Shown: in pieces, positions 6,162 to 16,800 of the stretch | How the letters are laid out: every line of letters begins with the position of its first letter | How positions within the stretch are numbered: position 1 is the stretch's first letter | The notes under the pieces: model-generated | Databases searched by the model: none | Seen by the model: the letters and a program-made list of their open reading frames with translations, nothing else | What the model was told of the DNA's origin: nothing | From: Candidatus Parcubacteria bacterium | Lineage (GTDB): Bacteria; Patescibacteriota; Patescibacteriia; Patescibacteriales; UBA12075 | Reading direction: 5' to 3' | Assembly (NCBI GenBank): GCA_023142215.1 | Contig: JAGLJW010000005.1 | Span: forward strand, 1-30,865 | Length of the DNA stretch: 30,865 bases | Program-made: the position numbers and the translations under genes

Positions 6162-6788
6162 TTAATTTAAATACTTTTCATTTTCTTTTAAAGCAACATC
6201 AACAATGAATTTATCTTCTGGATATTTTGCATAAAGCATTTCTTCCAAAGTATTTACTCCATTGTCAGAGCCATCTTTTATCTCCGTATCACGAGTAGTA
6301 AAAGCATTAATAAAATCACAAATTGATACAATCATAGAAATTTCCAATACTTTTTTAATAGTAGCAAGTCCCCATTCCTTTGGAAAATCTTTAATTTCTA
6401 TGCCATATCCAGCTTTGTAAAGATTGTGATGAAGTCCTGCACATAAACCAGTAAAACGATAAAGTTTTGATAAAGCCCTGAATCCAGCAACTGCGTGTTT
6501 TTTAACCTCTGCATATTCATCAGCATTAATATTGTGGCCATCAAATAATTTATGAGGAAAAATTATTTTTCCCACATCATGCAATAAACCAGCAAAAAAT
6601 GCAGCTTTTGAATCTTTGTTTAACTTAATCGCAACATCTTCAGATAAAAGTGCCACTCCTTCAGAATGCCTTGTTACACCATCGTGATTAATTTCACTAA
6701 GTTCTAAAAGAAATTTAGCAACATAAGCAAGTCCATTTTTAGGATTATATTTATCAATCCGATTTTGTACTCGTTGTGAAATCCTCAT
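6162..6788 (-). CDS. HD-domain (HD-GYP-like) phosphohydrolase
   Basis: This 208-residue soluble protein carries an HD metal-dependent phosphohydrolase domain. Visible residues: H41 (TRHSEG), H70-D71 in LLHDVGKIIFPH, H98 (VKKHAVAGF), paired H120-H121 (GLHHNLY) and D158 (SICDF). The helix after the HD and the KKHAVAGF segment resemble HD-GYP proteins, but the GYP stretch is degenerate (KAGYGIE), so activity on cyclic dinucleotides cannot be assumed. The ATG at 6788 is preferred because AAGGAGGT lies just upstream; an in-frame ATG at 6806 would put that site inside the gene. It follows a membrane-protein gene by 24 bp and is probably co-transcribed with it. The substrate is unknown. Confidence 0.82.
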   Translation of the reverse strand: MRISQRVQNRIDKYNPKNGLAYVAKFLLELSEINHDGVTRHSEGVALLSEDVAIKLNKDSKAAFFAGLLHDVGKIIFPHKLFDGHNINADEYAEVKKHAVAGFRALSKLYRFTGLCAGLHHNLYKAGYGIEIKDFPKEWGLATIKKVLEISMIVSICDFINAFTTRDTEIKDGSDNGVNTLEEMLYAKYPEDKFIVDVALKENEKYLN

Positions 6789-6795
6789 CAAAATA

Positions 6796-6803
6796 ACCTC
6801 CTT
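6796..6803 (-). promoter_or_regulatory. Ribosome binding site fixing the HD protein start
   Basis: AAGGAGGT on the minus strand lies seven bases before the ATG at 6788, making MRISQR the likely N-terminus instead of the upstream ATG at 6806. Confidence 0.72.
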
Positions 6804-6812
6804 CATAGCTTC

Positions 6813-7559
6813 TTAATATCTAATTGCTACTTCTTTATCAATATGTCCTGAAAACAAATGAACAGGATATTCTGTTTTTGGAATAATTAGATAATACTCA
6901 TGTTCCTCATTGCTATAATTACTCCTTGTTTGTTTTGAGAAACTTTTTCGCACTTCGTCTGGTTCTTGGAAATAAAGATGCTTCAATAGCCAGTCAGCTT
7001 CCTTGATTGACGAAACTTTAATTTCTCCATTTTTTGCTCCAGAAAGTAAAAATTCCGCTTGTGCAATATTATATTCTGCCCGTAATTCATATACAAACGG
7101 ACATACGTATAGAATAGATGACAAAGTTATAATAATAAAAATAATTGTCAAGTAATATTTTTTCATACCTTTTTTAATAAGAGACTCAAAATAACTATTT
7201 ATTACAAGGAAAAACATAAAATATATTACAAACAATCCTGCTAACATTATATGAGATCTAAAAATAATATAAGAAATTATGTTTATACAGATAACATTAA
7301 AAATAAATAATAAAGCTGATATATCAGAAAGCACACTAGAACTTAAGACAATAGTAATTAAAACAAAAACTAGAAAAATAACAGTAGTAAGGTATAAACT
7401 ACCAACATTTAAATTATTCTGTGCCAATTGAATTGTTTCACTATATCCAAAAACATAACAAAACAAAACAGTTAATATAGCTCCTATGCCAATCCCATTC
7501 ATGGCTGATATTATATACGAAAACCATTTTGGCTCTTGAAAAATCTTTTGTTCACTCAT
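6813..7559 (-). CDS. Five-TM membrane protein of unknown function
   Basis: This 248-residue protein has about five hydrophobic helices (roughly residues 14-36, 50-72, 76-100, 103-123, 133-153). A ~95-residue soluble C-terminal part follows, with no recognisable enzyme motif. The C-terminal part carries a helix-like EADWLLKHLYFQEPDEVRKS stretch and ends near GHIDKEVAIRY. I recognise no family. It is the promoter-proximal gene of a two-gene operon with the HD phosphohydrolase, so it may be a membrane sensor or partner for that enzyme. A GGGGGAT stretch upstream of the ATG is a moderate ribosome binding site. Confidence 0.78.
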   Translation of the reverse strand: MSEQKIFQEPKWFSYIISAMNGIGIGAILTVLFCYVFGYSETIQLAQNNLNVGSLYLTTVIFLVFVLITIVLSSSVLSDISALLFIFNVICINIISYIIFRSHIMLAGLFVIYFMFFLVINSYFESLIKKGMKKYYLTIIFIIITLSSILYVCPFVYELRAEYNIAQAEFLLSGAKNGEIKVSSIKEADWLLKHLYFQEPDEVRKSFSKQTRSNYSNEEHEYYLIIPKTEYPVHLFSGHIDKEVAIRY

Positions 7560-7672
7560 TTCTTAATCCCCCATGTCTAGTATTATTTTTTATCCAAAAG
7601 ATATAAAATCAATTGTGAAAAGACCATTATTTGACAATATCATAAATATCAAAAAAGTCAAGTTTAAAAAGT

Positions 7673-7855
7673 GTAACTACCCACTGACTATAAAAAATCA
7701 TAAAATCATTGTCAAAAATAGCAATTTCCTGTGTCATCCTGGAGCTAGAGCGATAGGATCCCATAAATTACGCGACATTGTATAATCAATAAGATTCTAT
7801 CACTACGCATTCGCTCCGTTCCAGAATGACACCTTAAGGTCAAGTGGGCAGTTAC
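7673..7855. mobile_element. MITE-like palindromic element, copy 1
   Basis: This ~183-bp element has terminal inverted repeats (GTAACTACCCACTGAC on the left, GTCAAGTGGGCAGTTAC on the right). Its core folds on itself (GTGTCATCCTGGAGC ... GTTCCAGAATGACAC). The 155-bp core 7681-7835 is identical to 19728-19882 except at three positions. The right end abuts the stop codon of the giant surface-protein gene. No transposase is encoded, so it is non-autonomous. Clear target duplications are not visible. Confidence 0.75.
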
Positions 7856-10800
7856 TAAAAAGTTGGGACTAGAATATATACAATTTCTGTTTCATAATCT
7901 CCTGCCTCTTGCATTGAATCTACCTCAATTCTATAAACAATATCAACTATTTCATTTTGTACTGGAATTTGTGAATATGATATTTCTTTCATTGCGGTTT
8001 CAAATTTAGCATAAGTGTTATTAGCAGAAAATCTTGAAGAATTAATGCCTGATAGAGTATCATCTCCTGTGTGATAACCAAAAGCACTTGGACTTGGAGC
8101 TACTGGCCAAGCAGCTGGTGATTCATTAGAGTGAGAAATTGGATTAATATTATCTCCTGAATTTGAAATTAAATCATATCTACTGTAAACAAATAACTGA
8201 TATCCATTTCCAGCATTAGTATCAACCTCAAATTGATGTGCTCCAATTACCTCATTAGTTAAAGTTAAATTTCCAAAATCAATCAAACCAGGAGTTGAAG
8301 AAATATTTGTAACCACACCTTCAGTGGTTGATCCAACTCCCATACCAGTTGTTGTATAAGTAAAAGCACCTGCGCCAGTAACTAAATTCGGATACATAAA
8401 ACCATCGTTGTGTTCAACTGGTAAATCATTAAGATCGTCAACTGGTCTAAAATAATAAGTTGTGGAAACTGGCGCATCATTATTTCTAATTGTAAATTCC
8501 CATTCAACTAAGGAACCCCCAATATGATCATAAGTAGAAGTTGAAATACCTGACTCATTATGAACTGCTCCGTTTGATAATCCAGAAAGTGTTGTAGTTG
8601 AAATTAAATCATCATCATTGTCAATTCCATCACCATAAACCCAAAATACAGTAGTGCTACCACTTTCTCCAACATAATGAACATCTGATGAAAAATCTGA
8701 ATAAGTTGAATACTGTAATCTCATCTTAATATCCTCTCCTGTAATAGCTTCAATCTCTCTCATCGCTAAACGAAGTTTTGTTGTAGCCCCAGCAATTATT
8801 GTATTTGGCGCAACTTCCTCATTTGCCATTGCTTCAGTAGGTGTTTTATTATGTTGGTCATAATACCAACGCCAATTTTCAGTTTTTGCTCTATATCTAA
8901 GTGTAATTTCAAGTTCTTCTTCTGAAACAGATTTATTTCCATAAAAATCATAAGCCCAAATTTTAAAATAATATACTTTATTTGTAACAAGATCTTCAAC
9001 AAGCGTAGTAGTAGCACCAAGAAAATTAATATAACCTAAATTTTCATCAGAGCTTGAAGCATGTAATTCATTAGATTCTGTAACGCCTGAAGATCCTTCT
9101 TTATAATAAATTTTATATTCTCTGAAATTAGTATCAATAGTTGTGGTCCCAAGCCCCAAAGTAATACTATTTGAACCTAGCTCTACCATTGTTAAATTTC
9201 CTGGAATATCTGGACTTATTTGATCTATTACTATTGTTGTTGTTGCTGGAATTGTTTGATCATCATGACCATCATTAACAGTAGCTCGTAAACAATAAGT
9301 TGCATCCCCGCCTGGTAAATCAAGATCGGAATTCCAGTCAAAATTTACTGTATTTGGTCCATAACTTGTAACAATCATACCACTTGTTGTCCCAATTTGA
9401 TAAGGATTATCATTATCAATATCAGGATCCCCATGATCGGCTGTTGTATTAATATCATTAGTGTCAATTGTTGGATCAGTTGATGAACTAAAATTACAAC
9501 TAGTCCCCAATTCGTATTCTAATTTAACACGACATTCATCTCCATTAACATCGTCAATCTCAAGTGAAATATCAGTCACAAAAGATCCATCAAGTTTTTG
9601 TAGAGCACTATTAAATATGCTGGATGGTGGTGGTGCTAAAGTTATTTCTGGATAAGCATTATAATTATCAAGCACGGTTTCATTTGCCATTAGCCTAAAA
9701 CAATAAGCAATGCCAGAAGTTGAACTTGCTGTTGACTGAATACTATATTCAATTTCAGTTACATCATTATTCCCTAAAGTAATTCCAGAGCTTGTAGCAG
9801 ATGGTGCTTCAATCATTCTACCAGGCACAAAGTTATATTCTTCTGAACTTGTAGATTTCTTACTAGTTAAGGACTCATTGAGGAAATAATCACTAGCTAC
9901 CATTTCCCAATGTGAACTTGTAGCATTTGGTAATACATCTGCCCAATTTGATACTGCGGCGCATGTTCCATCCTTTTCTCCATACTGAAGTGAATATTCA
10001 TAATTACTTGCTTCCCAATCACCTGTATTTGAAACTACCACCCTAACTCTAACATGAGAGCTTTTTGAAAGATAAGTACCACTAGTTGGATCAACTACAT
10101 CCTCAAGCTCTCTCCAGGTTGCAGTTGGAATTGAAATTGTAGTTGTAGAAACTTCAATCGCTGCATTTGATTTATTTCCATATAAATCATAAGCCCAAAT
10201 ATTGAAAACGTATGTTGAGTTTTGCACTAAACTACCAATAATAGTTTCTGTCGCAGAATTAAAATCATATTCACTTAAATTTAAATCATCAAATTCATTA
10301 AATTCATTATTAAGCTCAGTTACACCAGAAGATCCTAATTTATAGAAAATTTTATAGTCAGAAAAATTAGAATCACTAGAGTCGGAACCAAAACCCAAGG
10401 TAGCACTGAGACCAGTTACACTATTATCTGCTAAGTTACCAGGAACTTCTGGATTAACATTATCCACTGTTAAAGTTGTTGTAGCCACTAATCCAATATC
10501 AGTATCATCTTTTACAGTTAATCTTAAACAATATGTTCCATCACCAGTTGGCAAATCAGTAGCTGTGTCCCAATCAAAATTTACAGTATTAGCTCCGCTT
10601 GAAGTAATAATTCTCGTTGATGTTCCAATTTGATATTCACTAGAATTTAGAATTGTTGGTGTACCATGATCAGCTGTAATATTAATAGCTGATTCATCCA
10701 AGCTAGGATCAAGCGGTGAACCAAAGTTACAAGCTGCGCCAGAAACATATTCTAATTTTGCACTTACATCATCACCGTCAAAATCATACACTTCAATAGA

Positions 10801-13800
10801 AATATCAACTACTCCTGAACCATTTGTTTTTTGAGCAACACTATTGAAACCACCGCTTGGAATTGCCTTGGTCGTAGAAGCAACTTGTCCAGAACTTGAT
10901 TTATTGCCATAAGAATCATAAGCAAAAATTTTAAAACTATATTGAGTGTTTGGATCAAGACCAGAAAGTGATGTAGTTGCTGTTCCGCCATAATTAATAG
11001 AAGACAAATCATCATCAATTAATTCTGAATCTGTTTCAAGTACAGTTGCTGCCCCTTCCTTGTAAAATATTTTATATTCTACAAAATTTGTTTCAACTGA
11101 CTCACTTCCAAAACCCAACACTAGCTTAGTTGCTGTTCTTGAAACAAGCATTAAATCACCAGGCGCTGTTGGTTCAAGATTATCAAGTGTTAAAGTAGTT
11201 GTTGCTGAGTTAGTTTGATCATCAGCTCCATCATTAACTGTTAATCGCAAACAATAATCCCCATTAGCATCAGACATGTCATTATCAGATAACCAATCAA
11301 AACTAACATTATTGGCACCGCTTGATGTAATAATCCATCCAGCACTATTACCAATCTGATAAGTATTATTGTTTTCAATTTTTGCATCACCGTAAGTTGA
11401 AGTCGCATTATTATCAAGCTCATCTAAATCAGGATCAAGCGGAATACTAAAATCACAAGCTAGACCAGCAACATATTCCAGCTTAGCTTTAGAATCATTA
11501 CTATTTGTATCACTAACTTGAATAACAATATCAGCTCGTCCTGTACCGTCTAATTTTTGATTAGCAGAAATAAATTGTCCAGTTGGTCTATTATTTGTAA
11601 AATAAGAAACTTCACTTGCATTGGCTTTATTTCCAACCTCGTCATAAACCCAAATATTAAAAACATATTCTGTGTTTTCAATTAATTCACTAATCGTTGT
11701 GGTACTATCGCCTCTATATAAAATATTATCTAAACTAGGATCAGTACTAGATCCATGCAATTCGTTACCTTCAGTTACTCCAGTTGAACCTTGTTTATAA
11801 TAAATTTTATATTCTGTAAAATTACTTTCAGTAGAAGTTGCTCCAAAATTTAATGTAATACTATCATATGTTCTACTGTGAAAACTTAAATTACCAGGAT
11901 CTGATGGCACGCTATTGTCTAATTTAAAATTTGGAGAAGAAACATTAAATCCAGTCCAATCAGAACACACATCATCATCACAAGCCATAACTTGCCATTT
12001 ATATCCATATCCATCAGAAGAATCTGGAATAAGAGTTGGATTTACTTCGCCAATAAATGGTGTAACACTATAATCTCCAAGCGAAGAACTTACACTCCAA
12101 ATTTTACTACCACAACTCGCATAACTCGCAGAAGCTGAACAGGCTCCGCTTGGAGTTGAAGTACTTGTTGTAGCTGTTCCCGAACTTTCTAAAAGTTCAA
12201 AATACAAAGTGAGTATTTCACTTGCATCAGAATCATTAACTGAAGCTTTTAATTTTACATTATTTTCTTCTGTCCATTCGCCATTTACAATGGAAGTTAG
12301 TCCATCATTTTTTAATTGATCAAGAGAGGATGGACTAGCTGGAATATAATTTGTTGTAGTCGCAAACTCAGTTGGGCTCGCCTTGTTGCCATAAATATCA
12401 TAAGCCCAAATATTAAAAACATATTCTGTCCCTGCTGAAAGACCACTAATTGTGGTAGTTGATTCTCCACCGTAATTTATATTACTTAAATTAGAATCTG
12501 AATGTTCAGTATCGGTTTCACTTACACCAAAACTTCCTTCTTTGTAAAATATTTTATATTCACTAAAATTTGAACTAACAGTAGAACTGCCAAAATAAAG
12601 AGTTAAATCGTAAGTTGATTTTTCAGACAAAGTTAAAGCTCCTGGATCGGTTGGCGCTAAATTATAAACCGAAACTGTAGTTGTTGCCGATACTAATTGA
12701 TCTAATAAACCATCATTTACAGTTAACCTTAAACAATAAGTACCATCTGCTAAAGGAATATCAGTTTTGGACAGCCAATCAAAATTAATTGTATTTGAAC
12801 CAGGAGATGTAAGTATCCAATTTGTGCTTGTACCAACTTGATAATCACTTTGATTATCAATATCAGGATCACCATGGTCTGCAGTTATATTTACATCTAA
12901 TTCGTCTAAAGTAGGACTAGACGAAGAACTAAAATTACAAGTTGATCCAGCTTCATATTCTAATTTCGCCCTCAAAGTATCATCATTATCGGAATCATCA
13001 ACTTCAATTGAAATATTCATTCTTCCCGAACCATCTGTATCTTGAGTTACAGAATTAAAAATACCTGTTGGTCTATTAGAAGATGAATTAGTCTTAACGG
13101 TAACTTCATTCATCGCCGAAGCTTTATTGCCAGCTAAATCATAAGCCCAAATATTAAAAACATAATCTGTATCAGCAGATAAGTTATCAATAATAGTAGT
13201 AGATGCACCCTGATAATCTCTATGCTTTAAATGTATATCGCTTGAAGAAGAAAACTCTAAATCATTTTCAGTTACACTGGAAGTGCCTACTTTATAATAA
13301 ATTATATACTCGTTAAAATTTGATTCTGTTGATGTTGTACTAAGATCTAAAGTAACAGAAGTGTTAGTTTTAGAATATTCTGTTAGGTCTCCTGGAGATG
13401 CTGGTAAAACATTATCAACTTTGAAATTTGGTGTAATAGCATTAAACAAAGTCCAATTATCGGAACATAAGTCATGACTATCACAAGCAATTACTTGCCA
13501 CTTGGAACCAGTAGCTGAATTAGGTAAAATTGTAATTTGAACAATATCACTATAGGTACTTACGCTATAATCACCTTCAACTGAATCAGCATACCAAACT
13601 TTACTAGTACAAGTTTCATAATCAACGCCAGAAGCACAAGCTCCTGAAGGTACACTTGTGGCAGTCTTAAAAGTATTTCCATCTTCAATTAACTCAAAAT
13701 ACAAACTTAAAACCTCATCTAGATCATTATCGTTTACTTCAGCTTTTAACTTAATTTGATTCTCATCAGTCCATTGATTATTATTAATATTTGTAATTTC

Positions 13801-16800
13801 GTCATTCTTTAATTGTGATAATAAAGAAACACTTCCTGGAGCATGGTTCGTATTAGCTACAAGCTCAGATAACGCTTTATTTTTATTGCCAGCCATATCA
13901 TAAGCCCAAATATTAAAAACGTATTCTGTTCCAATACTAAGACCAGTAATAGTTGTGGTTGTTGCTGTATAAAAATCAATATCATCTAAATTTCCATCAT
14001 TAACTTTGTTCCATTCGCTATCGTTTTCATCAACTCCATTATCTCCAACTTTATAAAATATTTTGTATGCGTCAAAATTTGCCTCAGTTGAACTTGTTCC
14101 AAACTTAATAATAATTGAAGTGCTATTATGACTAATAGAACTCAAATTTCCAGGAGTGCTTGGAGCATGTCCATCAACGCCTGGTCTATTATCTGCACTG
14201 ACTGTATTATAGTTTGAACTTTCATTATCATGTGTATCAATTAAAGATATATTGATTGGTAAATCAGATGAAGTAGCAATATCAGTATGACCCTCGCTAA
14301 CTGTGTAAGTTATTGTGTAAGTATTGTCAGCATTATCAATTAAAGTAGTGCTTGCATTAATTCCGTTGATGTTGATAGTTCCAGCGGTGTAATTTATTCC
14401 GTCTGATTGAATCGTGGCTGTGGCAATGTCGCCTATTTTTAGAACTCCAGAACTTGGTAAAAATGTAACGCTTGAAATAACTGGCGCATGTCCATCAACT
14501 CCTGGTCTGTTGTCTGCATCGGCTGTATTGTAGTTTAAACTTTCATTATCATGTGTATCAATTAAAGATATATTGATTGGTAAATCAGATGAAGTGGCAA
14601 TGTCAGTATGACCCTCGCTAACTGTGTAAGTTATTGTGTAAGTATTGTCAGCATTATCAATTAAAGTAGTGCTTGCATTAATTCCGTTGATGTTGATAGT
14701 TCCAGCGGTGTAATTTATTCCGTCTGATTGAATCGTGGCTGTGGCAATGTCGCCTATTTTTAGAACTCCAGAACTTGGTAAAAATGTAACGCTTGAAATA
14801 ACTGGCGCATGTCCATCAACTCCTGGTCTGTTTAATGGATCTGTTACAATATAAGCATCACTTTCATTTCCAGCAATATCAAAAAACCTTAAATTAACTG
14901 GCAAATCATCAGCATCGGGATGATCAGTATTCCCTTCAGATACTATATAAATTATTTCATAATTACCGCCACTAATTTCATTAAAACTTGAACTAATATC
15001 AACACTATTAATAGTTACAACACTTCCAGCGAGCAAATTTATTTCATTTCCAACTGTAGATACAGTAACCGTTGCCGTATCTCCAATTTTTAAAATACCT
15101 GAATCTGGTAAAAACAGAACACTAGAAATACTTGGTCTATTAGCATCAATTGAAGCTGTATTTATTTCCACTGAAGTGGAAGCTGGATTGTTATATTGAT
15201 CAAATGAATCAACAAGCATTAACGAAACTGGAATAGTTCCTGCGGGCTTATCAGTATTACCTTCTGCAACTACAATATCAAAAGTGTAAGTAGTTGAACT
15301 AATTCTTTGTAAATTAGAAGCATCAACATTATTAATAGTTGTAGTTCCTAAAGTATAAACATCGTCATCTGCTTCAATGGTAGTAGTAGCTCTAATAGTA
15401 TCACCAATTTTATAAACGATATCAGGCAAGCTAATAGATAAAATATTTGGTTTATTAGCATCTACTGCAGCTGTATTATTTGAAGGACTTGTAAACGGGG
15501 TTGAATTTTCATTGCCATAATCATCTTGCATTACAAGGCTAATTGGAATCGTTCCAGATGCCCTATTAGTATCGCCTTCAACAACAGTATAAGTTACATT
15601 ATAAGTTGCGTCAGTATTATCTACAAAATCACCAACTGCTTTTTCATTTACTGTTGCATTACTTAAAACATAGCCTGCTTCATCAGTATTAATAACAACT
15701 GATACAATGTCTCCGATTCCATAATTTCCATTAGTAATGTATACAGTTTGTATAACTGGCCTATGTGCATCAACTGAAGCTGTATTACTCTCTAATGAAG
15801 TATAAGCAGAATTACTATTGCCAATTGTATCAGTTAAAATTATTGAAATAGGAATTGCACCAGCCACTCTGTCAATATCATTCTCAACTACCAAATAATC
15901 AAAAGTATAAGTTGTATTATTTATTTTTTGTAAATTTGAAGGCAATTTTTCATTCATAGTACTAGCTCCATCAAATGAATAAATTTCACTATCCGTTGCC
16001 ACTGTAATTGTTGCTGTTACCATATCGCCTATTCCAAACATTAAATCTGAAATCGCAATACTAGAAATATTCGGAGAATTCGCATCAATTAAACCATTTG
16101 TGAAATTTCCGGCAAAAGCAGTATTTTTATTTCCGTAAGAATCAGATAATATAATTGAATAAGGAATAGTTCCACTAGCTCTATCAGTATCGCCTTCAAC
16201 TACTGAATAATCAACAGTATAAGTTGTATTATTTATTTTTTGTAAATTTGAAGTCGTTGCGTTATTCATAGTTGAGAGACTATCAAGTGAAAAAGTTTCA
16301 ACAGCGCTAGCTACTGTTACAGTCGCAGTTAAAGTATCACCAACTTTATAATCAATATCAGGAATTTGAATATTAGTAATAGATGGTCCTAAATTATCAA
16401 TTGAAATAGTAGAAGTAGCACTTACTGACTGATCTACTTGACTATCATTTACTGTAAGACGAACACAATATGTTCCATCTATTCCTGGCAAATCTGTTTT
16501 TGAAAGCCAATCAAAATTAACTGTATTTGACCCACTGGTTGTAAGAATCATAGCTGAACTTGTACCAACTTGATATTCATGATCATTATCAACATCGGGA
16601 TCGCCATGATCAGCGGTAATATTTACATCAGTTGAATCAATTGTTAAAGAAGTCGTAGCAGAAAAAGCACAACTTGCTCCAGCTTCATATTCCAACTTAG
16701 CTCTTAAATTATCTTGATTTCCGTCATTAACTTCAATAGAGATATTAACCACACCAGAACCATCAAGATCTTGTGCTAAAGAATTAAAAACACCAGTTGG

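Noticed and set aside
7573..7785. A 70-codon plus-strand open frame
   Set aside because: Its second half lies in the MITE-like element, it has no ribosome binding site, and the reading is AT-driven.
14165..14806. Possible CRISPR-like or VNTR array
   Set aside because: Only two long in-frame coding units with no spacers; it is a protein-module duplication.
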